64,000 nucleotides of DNA from CAZXGD01 sp046350455 (GTDB lineage: Bacteria > Planctomycetota > Phycisphaerae > Phycisphaerales > SM1A02), in the NCBI GenBank assembly GCA_046350455.1, contig JAXMAM010000013.1, forward strand, positions 8,581-72,580, written 5' to 3'. The notes beneath the pieces were generated by a model. That model ran no database searches. It was not told the DNA's origin and was given only the letters and a program-made list of their open reading frames with translations. The translations under genes and the position numbers were made by a program. Of the stretch, positions 8,210-17,202 are shown one piece after another; within the stretch, counting starts at the first letter, position 1, and each line of letters begins with the position of its first letter.

Positions 8210-9132
8210 CGTTCCTGGTGGCAGCCATCATCGCGTTCGGCGCCAGCTCGGTGGGCGTCCCCCTGCTTCTGTTCGCGTGCCGCATGCTGGGCCTGTGGGT
8301 GATCGTGCCCGAGCGACGCAGCTACGTGTACGTGCTGTTCGGCAAGGTGGTGTGCATCCTGGATGAGCCGGGGCTGCACTTCCTGCTGGCCAAGATCGGC
8401 CCGCGCGCGTTCATTGTGAACTGGCTTGGCACGCGGCACACCATTGACCTGCGCCTGGACCAGCGCTACCTGCGCAGCCAGCCGGTCAATTCAGAAGAAG
8501 GTGCGCCCATGGGCATCGGCATCTGGTTTGAGATGTTTGTGAGCGACCCAGTGGCCTACCTGTTCCGGAACGCAGACCCGCGCGGCTCGCTGGAGGCCAA
8601 CGTCAGCAACAGCACCGTGCGCTGCCTGAGCAACCTGCCATTGGGCGAGATGCTGGCCGACCGCCACGCCATGAGCATGACCGTGCGCAAAGAGGTGTCG
8701 CCGCAGAGCCAAGCCTGGGGCTACAGCCTGGGCAGCGTGTACATCCGCAAGGTGCACTTCCGCGACCCGGAGATGATCCGGCAGATCGAAAGTAAGGTGG
8801 TGAACCGCCTGCGCCAGGTGACCGCCTCCATCAAGCAGGACGGCGCCAACCAGGTGAGCATCATCACCAGCAGCGCAGAGCGGCAGGCTGCCCTGGAATT
8901 TGCCAAGGCCGGCGCGATGCGCCCGCGAATCGTGGGTGACATGCTGCGTGACGTCAGCCGCGATCCGGATGTGCAGCAGGCGCTCTTTGACGTGCTGGAA
9001 GCCCAGCGCGTGCTGGAGAACAACGGCTCCGTCACCATCCTGCCGCGCAACGCTGCGCTCCTGCAGCAGCTGGTGGGCGCGCAGCAGGCCACGCAGACGC
9101 CGCCACCGGCGCCGCCGCGGCGTTCCACCTGA
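8206..9132 (+). CDS. SPFH/band-7 domain membrane protein (HflC-like partner)
   Basis: The protein has 308 residues. One N-terminal helix (about 4-27) leads into a band-7 domain: VPERRSYVYVLFGKVVCILDEPGLHFL, then the conserved-type strand WLGTRHTIDLRL and the turn GYSLGSVYIRKVHF. A helical segment follows (about 185-260, EIRQIESKVVNRLRQVTASI-like) and a Gln/Pro-rich tail. The start overlaps the stop of the first SPFH gene by four bases, so the two should be made in similar amounts and form a hetero-oligomer. Its direct role is unknown. A GC-rich inverted repeat (9144-9159) just after the stop may end transcription before the convergent GNAT gene. Confidence 0.85.
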   Translation: MTFLVAAIIAFGASSVGVPLLLFACRMLGLWVIVPERRSYVYVLFGKVVCILDEPGLHFLLAKIGPRAFIVNWLGTRHTIDLRLDQRYLRSQPVNSEEGAPMGIGIWFEMFVSDPVAYLFRNADPRGSLEANVSNSTVRCLSNLPLGEMLADRHAMSMTVRKEVSPQSQAWGYSLGSVYIRKVHFRDPEMIRQIESKVVNRLRQVTASIKQDGANQVSIITSSAERQAALEFAKAGAMRPRIVGDMLRDVSRDPDVQQALFDVLEAQRVLENNGSVTILPRNAALLQQLVGAQQATQTPPPAPPRRST

Positions 9133-9168
9133 CGGAGCATGCGGGCGCGCCAGCGCGCCGCGCCAGGT

Positions 9169-9831
9169 TCACGCCGACGCGCCCTGCAACCGCGCTTCCA
9201 GCCGCGCCTTCACCGCGGGCCATTCGTCGTCCAGGATGCTGAAGATCACCCAGTCGCGCACCAGCGGCTGGGTGCGCAGGAGCGCTGGCGGCATGATGCG
9301 TGACTTGCGCAGCACGCCTTCACGCACAGCGCCAAGCTTGGCGATGGCCGCCTGGCTGTGCAGGTTGGTGATGTTGGTGGTGATCTGCACGCGGAGGGCT
9401 GGAGGCTGCAGTCCCTCGAACGCATGCCGCAGCATGAGGTACTTGGCTTCTGGATTCACGCGAGTGCCCTGCCACGCCTTGCCAATCCACGTGCGGCCAA
9501 TCTCCAGCCCGCGGTGCTCTGCGCGAATGTCCATGTACGTGGAGCGCCCCACCGATCGCCCAGCCTCTGGACCGCTGGCCAGCACCATGGCAAACGCCAC
9601 CACGCCAGGCAGCGAGTGCAGCTTCTCCACGTCGCGTTCAAAGCCGGCCACCGACCATTCGTCGGGCGCCTGCATGCTGTGCAGGAAGAGCTCTGGCGCA
9701 GCAGCCGCCAGCAGGTCTGGGGCATGGCGCTTCTCCAGCGGCTCCAGCCGGATGGTGGGGGCCACCCGGGGGTCTGCCAGGACGGCAGGCCGGACCCATG
9801 GTGGCGTGCTGGCAGGGACAGCAGGGTTCAT
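9169..9831 (-). CDS. GNAT-family N-acetyltransferase (RimJ/RimL type)
   Basis: The protein has 220 residues. The order fits the RimJ/RimL-like branch of GNAT enzymes: IRLEPLEKRHAPDLL at the start, strands with GRSTYMDIRAEHRGLEIGRTWIG in the acetyl-CoA-binding core, and the late LRVQITTNITNLHSQAAIAKLGAVREG, where N-x-x-S-x-A-A-I-x-K-L-G is the family signature. It transfers acetyl from acetyl-CoA to an amine; the substrate is unknown. I chose 9831 because TATTCT lies seven bases upstream; the longer open frame runs through the divergent dockerin gene. Confidence 0.85.
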   Translation of the reverse strand: MNPAVPASTPPWVRPAVLADPRVAPTIRLEPLEKRHAPDLLAAAAPELFLHSMQAPDEWSVAGFERDVEKLHSLPGVVAFAMVLASGPEAGRSVGRSTYMDIRAEHRGLEIGRTWIGKAWQGTRVNPEAKYLMLRHAFEGLQPPALRVQITTNITNLHSQAAIAKLGAVREGVLRKSRIMPPALLRTQPLVRDWVIFSILDDEWPAVKARLEARLQGASA

Positions 9832-9838
9832 CCTGTAA

Positions 9839-9844
9839 AGAATA
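9839..9844 (-). promoter_or_regulatory. -10-like TATTCT, leaderless start of GNAT gene
   Basis: On the minus strand TATTCT ends seven bases before the ATG at 9831. Confidence 0.4.
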
Positions 9845-9918
9845 GGTCCACGCTGCCCAATCTTCGTGGATGTCGCTGCCCTCCAGGCGGACGCACTTGA
9901 CTCGGGCAGGCGGCGAGA

Positions 9919-9924
9919 TACTGT
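9919..9924 (+). promoter_or_regulatory. -10-like TACTGT, leaderless start of dockerin gene
   Basis: TACTGT is followed by seven bases and the ATG at 9932. No Shine-Dalgarno is present. Confidence 0.4.
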
Positions 9925-9931
9925 TGGGCCC

Positions 9932-10852
9932 ATGAATCGCACTGCAGCCGCCTTTGCCCTTCTCTCCGCCGCCCTTGCCGCACCCCACGCCCTTGCTGTG
10001 GACGTGTACAGCACGGACTTCAACACGTACATCACTGGCACGCTGTCTGGCCAGTCCGCCTGGATCGGCGGCACAGGCACGTGGGCGGTGAGCGGCTCCA
10101 TGAACGCTGGCCAGGTGGCCTTCAATGTGATGACCAGCGACGGCGCAGTGCAGCCCGTGGGTGGCACTGGCAAGATGGTGCGCATCACCACCGAGAAGTT
10201 CAACGCTGGCCGCAGCAAGGCGTGGCTGGACCTGCTGAACAGCGGCAAGTGGGCCGCTGCCAGCGCGGGCGGCAACGACGTGCTGGAGGCCAGCGCATCC
10301 ATCTATGTGCCATCGGGGCAGCTCCTCACCTCCACCTTTGGCCTCATGGTGTCCAAGTCCGCCATTGACGTGGCTGGCGGGTTTGTGGTGGACGCGCAGA
10401 CTGGCGCCGTGCTGACGCTGAACAACGGCTACGCAGTGGCCAACCGCACGCCAACTGGTGTCACAGTCCCGCTCAACCAGTGGAACACCTTCTCCTACCG
10501 GTGGAACGTGCTCACCGGCGCAGCCGAGCTGCGCGTGAACGGCAATCTGGCAGCGCAGTACACCACCACGCAGTCTGGCGGCCTGTACGCAGTGAACCTG
10601 CTGTCCACCACCGACACCACGCCAGGCTCGCTGAACGCCTATGGCTACGCGGACAACCTGTCCATCACAGCCAACCCAGCCGCCCCGCCGCCCTGCGCTG
10701 GCGACTTCAACCACGACGGCGTGCGCGACGGCACAGACCTGGGCATCCTGCTGGGCGCCTGGGGCACGCCGGACGGCGACCTGAACAGCGACGGCACTAC
10801 CGACGGCACGGATCTGGGCCTGCTGCTGGGTGGTTGGGGCGATTGCCCCTGA
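9932..10852 (+). CDS. Secreted dockerin-like domain protein with LamG-like body
   Basis: The protein has 306 residues. The signal peptide spans about 1-20 (ALLSAALAAPHALA). The body (about 22-245) reads like a concanavalin/LamG-type beta sandwich: DFNTYITGTLSGQSAW, VRITTEKFNAGRSKAW, WNTFSYRWNVLTGAAELRVNG and a late GYADNLSI. Such domains bind or describe extracellular ligands; no catalytic residues are evident. The C-terminal 50 residues are two calcium-loop repeats, DFNHDGVRDGTDLG and DLNSDGTTDGTDLG. The stop lies 24 bases from the stop of a convergent dockerin gene, so the two dockerin-coding segments form an inverted repeat in the DNA. Confidence 0.83.
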   Translation: MNRTAAAFALLSAALAAPHALAVDVYSTDFNTYITGTLSGQSAWIGGTGTWAVSGSMNAGQVAFNVMTSDGAVQPVGGTGKMVRITTEKFNAGRSKAWLDLLNSGKWAAASAGGNDVLEASASIYVPSGQLLTSTFGLMVSKSAIDVAGGFVVDAQTGAVLTLNNGYAVANRTPTGVTVPLNQWNTFSYRWNVLTGAAELRVNGNLAAQYTTTQSGGLYAVNLLSTTDTTPGSLNAYGYADNLSITANPAAPPPCAGDFNHDGVRDGTDLGILLGAWGTPDGDLNSDGTTDGTDLGLLLGGWGDCP

Positions 10853-11040
10853 CGGTTCCGCGCAGCGCGCCCGGGCTCAGCCCGTCCACGCGCCAAGAAG
10901 CACACCCAGGTCTGTCCCGTCCACCTGGCCGTCGCTGGTGAGATCGGCCCCGCACGGCTGGGATGCGCACGGGCCCCAGCTGCCAAGGAGCAGCCCAAGG
11001 TCTGTGCCATCCACCACGCCATCTGCGTTCAGATCACCCA
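10690..11040. repeat. Inverted repeat formed by two tail-to-tail dockerin modules
   Basis: Bases ~10690-10850 (plus strand) and ~10880-11040 (minus strand) both encode the paired GTDLGxLLGxWG module and so are imperfect reverse complements about 30 bases apart. This could form a long hairpin or serve as a recombination site. Confidence 0.6.
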
Positions 11041-12487
11041 GCGGGTTCTCTGGGCCAGCCGTCTGGATGACGATGGCGTGTGCACCAGCCACGGCTGTCA
11101 GGCTGCCCACCGGGCTGACGAGCGCCAGCTCCAGCTGCATGGTCACGCCGCGCGGCACCTCTGCGCCCAGCGGCAGGATGGGCGATGCCACCCAGCCAGC
11201 CGTGACGGCCGTGAGAGGCAGCGCGCCCACCGTGCGCACCGTGCCAGCGCTGTCCACCAGGCGCACCTGCAGAACATCGTCTGCAGAGGCGGTGAAGACC
11301 CGCGTGTCCAGCTGCACAGCCACTGCGTTGCGCGGCAGGTAGAAGCGGTTGTGCCGGCGGCTGGGCTTGGTGGGCTCCAGCCGCAGGTAGCTGTTGCTGG
11401 TTCCGGACTCCACCACCACGGTGGCTGAACCACTGCCGCCGTGGTAGCCCCACCCTGCGTAGCTGCGGTCGAACGCGCCGTTGTAGAGCACGTCGGCTGG
11501 CGTGGGCGGTGTGCCTGGGCCGACCGCTGGGCGCGCGCCACCGCGCAGCGCCGAGTGCGCATAGCCAGCGCACGCCCACGTGCTGCACCCAGCCTCTGCG
11601 CTGCTGTACCAGGCGCCGCTGCTGTTCACCGAGCAGTCCACGTCGCTGGTGGCGCCAGCAATGGTGCCGTGGTACCAGGTGTGCGTCTTGCTGTGCTCCA
11701 GTCGGCAGCCCAGCAGGCAGTCGTCTGTGTCGCTGCCAGTTTCACCCAGCGCCGCAGCCAGGGAGACGTTGTAGACCTGCGCGGCAGGCAGCGCCATGCC
11801 GTCAAAGTCGCAGTCGTGGCAGCTGCCAGCCAGCCCTGTGTCAGCGCGCCAGTAGTTGTCTGCAAAGGCCACGTTGGACCACCGCACGGGCACTTGGTCG
11901 CCCCAGTTCAGGCCCCCGCCCAAGCCGCAGCTCTCTGCCATGGGGGGCGCCACCGGGTGCGGGTCCAGCGTGGTCACCTGGTCCACAGGCAAGCCAGCGT
12001 TGGCCAGGCGGCGCACCACTTCGCTGTTCACGCAGCAGCCGCGGCTGTGACCGATGAAGTGCACGGTGCGGCCAGCCACCGCATCAAAGGGCAGCACGCC
12101 GCCCGGCGCGCGCAACGCGGCATAGAGCGCGTCGGCTGCAGCTTCGGCGTATCCAATGTTGGTGCCAGGCAGCGATGCGCCGTCCGACTCGTCTGCCCAG
12201 TTGAAGAGCAGCACCAGCGGCGCGCCCGCAGTGGGCGCGCTTCCAGCCGCCTGCTGCCACTGGCCAGTGGCTGGCACGTAGCGCAGCACCGCGCCCTGTC
12301 CGCCAGATGCCAGCAGGATTTCCTCGCCCATGTCCTGCATCCACCCAGGCTTGCTGGTGGTGAACAACTGGAAGCCATGCGTGATCACGGTGGTGATGGG
12401 AGCATCTCCTGCCAGCGCAGGTGCTTGCATCAGGAGGTTTGCCACCATCACAAGGGGGATTGCAAGGGCAAGAGGGGTGCGGCTCAC
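10877..12487 (-). CDS. Secreted lipase-like alpha/beta hydrolase with dockerin-like tail
   Basis: The protein has 536 residues and starts with GTG at 12487; TAGGCT stands nine bases upstream. A signal peptide (about 1-27) is followed by an alpha/beta-hydrolase core. The nucleophile elbow is FIGHSRGCCVNSEV (Ser near 145), a candidate Asp is in VTTLDPHPV and a candidate His is in HTWYHGTI near 285. The region 190-300 is Cys-rich (CHDCDF, DDCLLGCR), suggesting disulfides. Residues ~325-480 resemble a carbohydrate-binding jelly roll (YNGAFDRSYAGWGY start). The tail has two calcium loops, DLNADGVVDGTDLG and DLTSDGQVDGTDLG. It probably cleaves extracellular esters; the substrate is unknown. Confidence 0.8.
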   Translation of the reverse strand: MSRTPLALAIPLVMVANLLMQAPALAGDAPITTVITHGFQLFTTSKPGWMQDMGEEILLASGGQGAVLRYVPATGQWQQAAGSAPTAGAPLVLLFNWADESDGASLPGTNIGYAEAAADALYAALRAPGGVLPFDAVAGRTVHFIGHSRGCCVNSEVVRRLANAGLPVDQVTTLDPHPVAPPMAESCGLGGGLNWGDQVPVRWSNVAFADNYWRADTGLAGSCHDCDFDGMALPAAQVYNVSLAAALGETGSDTDDCLLGCRLEHSKTHTWYHGTIAGATSDVDCSVNSSGAWYSSAEAGCSTWACAGYAHSALRGGARPAVGPGTPPTPADVLYNGAFDRSYAGWGYHGGSGSATVVVESGTSNSYLRLEPTKPSRRHNRFYLPRNAVAVQLDTRVFTASADDVLQVRLVDSAGTVRTVGALPLTAVTAGWVASPILPLGAEVPRGVTMQLELALVSPVGSLTAVAGAHAIVIQTAGPENPLGDLNADGVVDGTDLGLLLGSWGPCASQPCGADLTSDGQVDGTDLGVLLGAWTG

Positions 12488-12496
12488 AGCGCAGTC

Positions 12497-12502
12497 AGCC
12501 TA
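12497..12502 (-). promoter_or_regulatory. -10-like TAGGCT before the lipase-like gene
   Basis: On the minus strand TAGGCT ends nine bases before the GTG start at 12487, with no Shine-Dalgarno. It is weaker than the six-base cases. Confidence 0.3.
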
Positions 12503-12636
12503 CGCACAACCAGCCTTTCACCCAAGTGGCTGCCAGCGATCTTCCAGCATGCTGTCTCTCGTGGATAGCATCCACGCTTCCACGCCCTGCCGGCCTGCGC
12601 GTGCAGGAAGGGCCACGGGCGAATTCGGAGATCACC

Positions 12637-14166
12637 ATGTCCGCTGCTTCCCACCGTTTCGGGGTGTCACTGCTCGCCAGCACGGCTGTGCTGGCCGCTG
12701 CCTGCGCCACCTGGCTGCCTGGCTGCGCTTCGCAGTCCAAGCAAGATGCCTCGACTGACTCTGCTAACGCCAAGACTGCCTCCTCCCGCACCCAGCCGGT
12801 CACCAGCGCCGAAGCAGCAGCCGCTCCCGGCCAGCTGACCGAGGCTGAGGCGCTGGAGCTGGGCACCGAGGCCTACATCTACGGCTATCCGCTGGTCACC
12901 ATGGAGATGACCCGCCGCGTGATGACCAACGTGCCCGCCGCCACTGGCACGCGCGCACCCATGGGCCAGCTGGTCCGCATGCGCGAGTACCCCAACGCCA
13001 GCTTCCGCGACGTGACAGCGCCCAACGCAGACACGCTCTACACCACCGCGTGGGTGGATGTGGCCAAGGAGCCGTGGGTGCTCAGCCTGCCAGACTTTGG
13101 CAACCGCTACTACCTCTTCCCCATGCTGGATGGCTGGACCGATGTGTTCCAGGTGCCTGGCGCGCGCACCACGGGCGGCAAGGCTGCCACCTACGCCATC
13201 ACGGGTCCAGGCTGGAAGGGCACGCTGCCTGCTGGCGTGACGGAATACAAGTCTCCCACTGCAATCGTGTGGATCCTGGGCCGTATCTACTGCGAGGGCA
13301 CGCCAGAGGACTACAAGGCTGTGCACGCTCTGCAGGACGCTGTCAAGCTGGTGCCGCTCAGCCAGTACGGCAAGCCTTACACGCCACCAGCTGGCGTGGT
13401 GAACGCTGCGCAGGACATGAAGACCGCGGTGCGCGAACAGGTGAACAACCTGGACGCCACGGCCTACTTCACCCTGCTGGCGCAGCTCATGGTGACCAAC
13501 CCACCGTCGGCTGCAGACGCACCCATGATGGCCAAGTTTGTGCGCCTGGGCATCCGCCCCGGGCAGCCCTTCGACCCCAGCAAGATGAGTGCCGCTGGCG
13601 CTGCCGCCATGAAGCAGGTGCCCAAGATGGGCTTTGAGAAGATCATGGCCTCCTTCTCCAAGACTGGCGTGGACGAGAACGGCTGGCAGTTCACCACCAA
13701 GACCGGCCTGTACGGCACCAACTACCTGGACCGCGCGCTGATCACAGCCATCGGCCTGGGCGCCAACCGCCCGCAGGACGCCATCTATCCAACGTCCACA
13801 GCGGATGCATCGGGCAAGCCGTACGACGGTGCCAACTCCTACGTGCTGCACTTCAACAAGGGCCAGATGCCGCCAGCCAAGGGCTTCTGGTCGCTCACCA
13901 TGTACGACGGCGAGTACTTCTTTGTGGCCAACCCGCTCAACCGCTACACGCTGAGCAGCCGCAGCACCTTCAACACCAATCCAGATGGGTCGGTGGACCT
14001 GCTGATCCAGGCTGCGGATCCAGGCCCAGCCAAGCAGGCCAACTGGCTGCCCGCGCCCAAGGGCAAGTTCATCCTGATGCTGCGCCTGTACTGGCCCAGC
14101 GAGACCAATCCATCGCTCTTGAATGGGTCATGGAAGATCCCAGGCGTGACCCGCACTGGCAGCTGA
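12637..14166 (+). CDS. DUF1254/DUF1214 domain lipoprotein
   Basis: The protein has 509 residues. I chose ATG 12637 because CGGAGA precedes it. The signal sequence ends in LPGC, a lipobox, followed by a Ser/Ala/Thr linker to about 65. The DUF1254 domain (about 75-205) shows LGTEAYIYGYPLVTMEMTRR, NADTLYTTAWVDV and the cluster YYLFPMLDGWTDVFQVPG. The DUF1214 domain (about 350-500) shows NGWQFTTKTGLYGTNYLDRA, FWSLTMYDGEYFFVANPLNRY and a final LRLYWPS. The pair is widespread in envelope proteins; no confirmed activity is known to me. A 13-base perfect inverted repeat begins 11 bases after the stop. Confidence 0.9.
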   Translation: MSAASHRFGVSLLASTAVLAAACATWLPGCASQSKQDASTDSANAKTASSRTQPVTSAEAAAAPGQLTEAEALELGTEAYIYGYPLVTMEMTRRVMTNVPAATGTRAPMGQLVRMREYPNASFRDVTAPNADTLYTTAWVDVAKEPWVLSLPDFGNRYYLFPMLDGWTDVFQVPGARTTGGKAATYAITGPGWKGTLPAGVTEYKSPTAIVWILGRIYCEGTPEDYKAVHALQDAVKLVPLSQYGKPYTPPAGVVNAAQDMKTAVREQVNNLDATAYFTLLAQLMVTNPPSAADAPMMAKFVRLGIRPGQPFDPSKMSAAGAAAMKQVPKMGFEKIMASFSKTGVDENGWQFTTKTGLYGTNYLDRALITAIGLGANRPQDAIYPTSTADASGKPYDGANSYVLHFNKGQMPPAKGFWSLTMYDGEYFFVANPLNRYTLSSRSTFNTNPDGSVDLLIQAADPGPAKQANWLPAPKGKFILMLRLYWPSETNPSLLNGSWKIPGVTRTGS

Positions 14167-14177
14167 TCTGAAGCGCT

Positions 14178-14217
14178 GGGCAGCGCACTCACCCGTTCTG
14201 CGGGGAGTGCGCTGCCC
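14178..14217. terminator. Perfect 13-base inverted repeat between convergent genes
   Basis: GGGCAGCGCACTC (14178-14190) pairs exactly with 14205-14217 across a 14-base loop. It lies just after the DUF1254 stop and overlaps the end of the convergent phosphodiesterase gene, so it can act in both directions. There is no U-run, so intrinsic termination is only likely, not certain. Confidence 0.5.
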
Positions 14218-16288
14218 ACGCTGCCGCTCCCCAACCTGACTGCGGCCGGTGGGCCAGCTTGCCAGCAGCGCTGAGCGCGGCGTGGAGTTCCACCACGCGC
14301 TGTGCTGCCTTGTCCGCCACCGCTGCATGGCCAAGGCGCGCTGCCACAGCCTGCAGGAACTCCTGCGCATCCAGGGCGCCAGGCTGCATGGCCGCCGCGT
14401 TCTGCAGCGACTGCTCTGCGCTCTCCAGTTCGCCCAGCCACGCCAGGGCTGCGCCCAGGATGAAGTGCGCCTCTGGCAGCGCCATCTGAATCTCGGTGGC
14501 GTCCAGGCAGGCCTCGCCCGCGCGTTCGTACAGGCCGCGGTCCATGAGCGACCGTGCCAGCGCCACCCGCACCTGCGGATCCCGCGGCGCATGCGCCACG
14601 GCTGCGGCAAAGAAGTGGTCAGCGCGCTCCCAGCGCTGCTGCGCTGCATAGAGCGCCGCCAGCGGGAAGGCCATGGATGGCTGGCGGCCATGGGAGGCTT
14701 CCATGGCGTCTGCTGCGGCGGCGGCATCCGCAGTGCGGCCCAGCTGCTGCAGAGCACCCGCCAGCAGGATGTGCGCGTCTGGCAGCTGCGAGTCCCGCTT
14801 CAGGTACTCCTGGAGCGTCTGCACCGCTGCCTCTGGCTGCTGCGCGCCCAGCTGGCACTGCGCCAGCGGCACCACAAAGCGCACCTCGGCCGGATGATCT
14901 GCTGCCAGCTTCTGGAAGATGGGCACTGCCAGTTCTGGCCGCCCTGTGGTCTTGTAGACCATTCCCAGATTGAAGCGGGTCTCGCGATCTGCCTCATCCA
15001 GCTGCGCCTTCACATCGGTGCCAAAGTCCGGCATGTAGCCCAGGTCAATCAGCTGCTGCAGGGCGTCGCGCGCCTCAAAGGGGTCCTGGCGCTGCTCGGG
15101 TGGATGCATGCCAGAGGAGCCTGGCACATCGTCCCAGCTGGGCACCACCTGCAGGCCAGGGACCTCTGCAAAGGCCTCTGCGATCACCCGTCCGTCCATG
15201 TCCGCCCCCACTGGCAGACCCAGCGCGGCCAGCGCCGTAGGCGTGATGTCCAGGAGCGTGGGCGCAGCGATGGTCTTTCCTGCCGCAAATCCTGGGCCGC
15301 TCAGCACCACCACGCCTTCTGGGCGGTGCCACCGCGCCTCCACCACCGCGCCTGCAGCCTTGCGCCATTCCTCCTGGACTGGGCGCTGATGATCGGAATA
15401 GAAGCCGTGGTCTGAAAGCAGGATCACGGTGGTGTCTGGCCCAGCGGCGGCCAGCAGTTCGCCAAGCATGCGGTCGTGCAGCATGTACACGCGATCCATC
15501 ACGCTGCCGTAGGCGCGCACATCCTCTGCGCGCACATGCGCCATGCGCGGCGGCCGGTACTCCATGGCGTGGTGGCCGATGGTGTCAATGGCGTCGTAGA
15601 AGACCATGGTGCAGTCCCACGCAGCAGAAGAGGCGCGCTCAGCGGCCAGCAGCTGCAGGGCTGCGCGGTGGATGCTGAGCGTGCGCGCCCATTCACCAGC
15701 GATCTGCCCTGCCACGTTGCTCTTCAGCACGTGGGCGGACGCGCCAGGCAGCAGGTCCTTCAGGAGCGCATCGCGGTCTGTCACCGCGTTCACCCGCGCG
15801 CTGGCCAGTGCGGTTGCCAGATCTGCTGGCGCGTAGACGGCGCCCTCCTGCACAGGCCATGGCTGGCCCGCCGCCACGCCTGCCGTGCGGTTGAACAGAT
15901 TGGAGACACACACGCCCGAGATGGACTCCGCCGGGTGCGAGGCATACCAGCCCAGCGCATGCACGCGCATGTCAGACTGGGTGAGCATGTTCCACAGTGC
16001 CTTGGTCTTGCGAGTGGTGCTGCTGGAGATGCGCAGGCCTTCGCCAGACGGGTTGGGCTCCACAAAGCTCAGAATGCCGTGCTTGTCAGGCGTCTTGCCT
16101 GTGGCGATGGAGGTCCACAGGAGCGGCGAGAGCGTGGGCTCCAGGGTCTTGATCTCTGCGCGCACACCCTGCTCCACCAGGCGGCGGAAGTTTGGCATCT
16201 TGCCCGCGGACATCAGCGGGTCCAGCAGGTGCCAGTCTGCGGCGTCCCACCCCACCACCAGAAGGCGCTTGACATGGCGGCTTGGCAT
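14189..16288 (-). CDS. Alkaline-phosphatase-superfamily phosphodiesterase with TPR tail
   Basis: The protein has 699 residues. Residues ~8-400 are a type I phosphodiesterase/nucleotide pyrophosphatase domain: LLVVGWDAADW (metal Asp), PTLSPLLWTSIATGKTPDKHG (Ser/Thr nucleophile), VFYDAIDTIGHHAM and ILLSDHGFYSDH (metal Asp/His pairs). Residues ~440-690 are TPR-like helices (ETRFNLGMVYKTTGRPELAV, AHILLAGALQQLGRTADAAA). There is no signal peptide, so it probably acts in the cytoplasm; the TPRs suggest a protein partner. The substrate is a phosphate or sulfate diester or ester of unknown identity. The fusion of these two modules recurs in planctomycetes. Confidence 0.87.
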   Translation of the reverse strand: MPSRHVKRLLVVGWDAADWHLLDPLMSAGKMPNFRRLVEQGVRAEIKTLEPTLSPLLWTSIATGKTPDKHGILSFVEPNPSGEGLRISSSTTRKTKALWNMLTQSDMRVHALGWYASHPAESISGVCVSNLFNRTAGVAAGQPWPVQEGAVYAPADLATALASARVNAVTDRDALLKDLLPGASAHVLKSNVAGQIAGEWARTLSIHRAALQLLAAERASSAAWDCTMVFYDAIDTIGHHAMEYRPPRMAHVRAEDVRAYGSVMDRVYMLHDRMLGELLAAAGPDTTVILLSDHGFYSDHQRPVQEEWRKAAGAVVEARWHRPEGVVVLSGPGFAAGKTIAAPTLLDITPTALAALGLPVGADMDGRVIAEAFAEVPGLQVVPSWDDVPGSSGMHPPEQRQDPFEARDALQQLIDLGYMPDFGTDVKAQLDEADRETRFNLGMVYKTTGRPELAVPIFQKLAADHPAEVRFVVPLAQCQLGAQQPEAAVQTLQEYLKRDSQLPDAHILLAGALQQLGRTADAAAAADAMEASHGRQPSMAFPLAALYAAQQRWERADHFFAAAVAHAPRDPQVRVALARSLMDRGLYERAGEACLDATEIQMALPEAHFILGAALAWLGELESAEQSLQNAAAMQPGALDAQEFLQAVAARLGHAAVADKAAQRVVELHAALSAAGKLAHRPQSGWGAAAWAAHSPQNG

Positions 16289-16372
16289 AGAGCGGCGGCA
16301 TGATAGAGCCGCCCGTCGGGGCGCACGCCATCGCAGCCGCTGCCTCTCGATTCTCTCCCGACCGCGCCTTCG

Positions 16373-16378
16373 TACACT
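16373..16378 (+). promoter_or_regulatory. -10-like TACACT, leaderless GTG start
   Basis: TACACT is followed by GCCCCC and then GTG at 16385. The same TACACT-GCC layout precedes the gene at 20345. Confidence 0.5.
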
Positions 16379-16384
16379 GCCCCC

Positions 16385-17074
16385 GTGCAGCGCCGCACAC
16401 TCCTTCCGTTGGTGGTTTCACTGCTCGGCGGGGCCATCATCACCACAGGCATTGCGTGGGGGGTGGCAGCGTTTCCTGAGAAGGGAACCGTGGCGGACGC
16501 TGCCGGCGGCATCCTGGATCCGAGCTTTCCTGACAACGGGTGGTTCGTCTGGATGGTGGAGGGACGCGCAAGCACCCGGCTGGTGGCTCAGGCCAAGAAC
16601 TACCCGCTCGAGGCTGCGGCACTGCCGTGGTGGTCAGGACTTCCAGAGTTGTGTCGAGCCAAGTCTGCTGTGTCAGCACGGTTGCTTGAGCCGCAAGACA
16701 CGTGGGAGGTGGTAGAGGACGCCGCTGGCTGGCCGTTCAGGGCGCTGCGCATGAACTCGGAGGGTGTTGCAGGACCCAGCATCTCCCACGCGGCGCTCTC
16801 GTGCTTTGGCGTGCCGGCCGGCCTCACTCAGGGCCGGGCTGGAAGGACAGGCGGTGACCCGCGCACCACGCTGCAGCGGCTGCCTCAAGAGATCATCTGG
16901 CCGGGCTTTGCGCTGGACACTGGTCTCTGGGGCGCCATCCTGTGGTGCGTGGTGTGGGGGCCCAGCACTGCGCGGCGTTGGCACCGGAACCGCACTGGCA
17001 GGTGTCTGGCCTGCGGCTACCTCCTGCAGGCGCCGCGCGGAGCATCCTGTCCAGAGTGCGGGGCGGCGCTGTAG
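16385..17074 (+). CDS. Membrane protein with C-terminal zinc ribbon
   Basis: The protein has 229 residues and starts with GTG. There is one N-terminal hydrophobic segment (about 7-30) and one near 173-192, then a basic stretch (RRWHRNRTGR) and a C-terminal zinc ribbon, CLACGYLLQ...CPECG, about 20 residues long. The middle part is probably extracytoplasmic (Trp-rich, WFVWMVEGRAS). Proteins of one to four helices ending in a CxxCGYxL...CPECG ribbon are common in planctomycetes; their role is unknown. A second member lies at 45.5-46.0 kb. TACACT six bases before the start indicates a leaderless mRNA. Confidence 0.75.
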   Translation: MQRRTLLPLVVSLLGGAIITTGIAWGVAAFPEKGTVADAAGGILDPSFPDNGWFVWMVEGRASTRLVAQAKNYPLEAAALPWWSGLPELCRAKSAVSARLLEPQDTWEVVEDAAGWPFRALRMNSEGVAGPSISHAALSCFGVPAGLTQGRAGRTGGDPRTTLQRLPQEIIWPGFALDTGLWGAILWCVVWGPSTARRWHRNRTGRCLACGYLLQAPRGASCPECGAAL

Positions 17075-17202
17075 GGCCAGCGCGCACGCGCCCACATTGG
17101 CGCGCGCGCGACCACGCCGCATGTCACGCCCATGTCACAAGGGCGCATCTGTGCGCCAGCACGGCTTGCCTTCCACCGCGGCTGGGGTACACCACACCTG
17201 CC

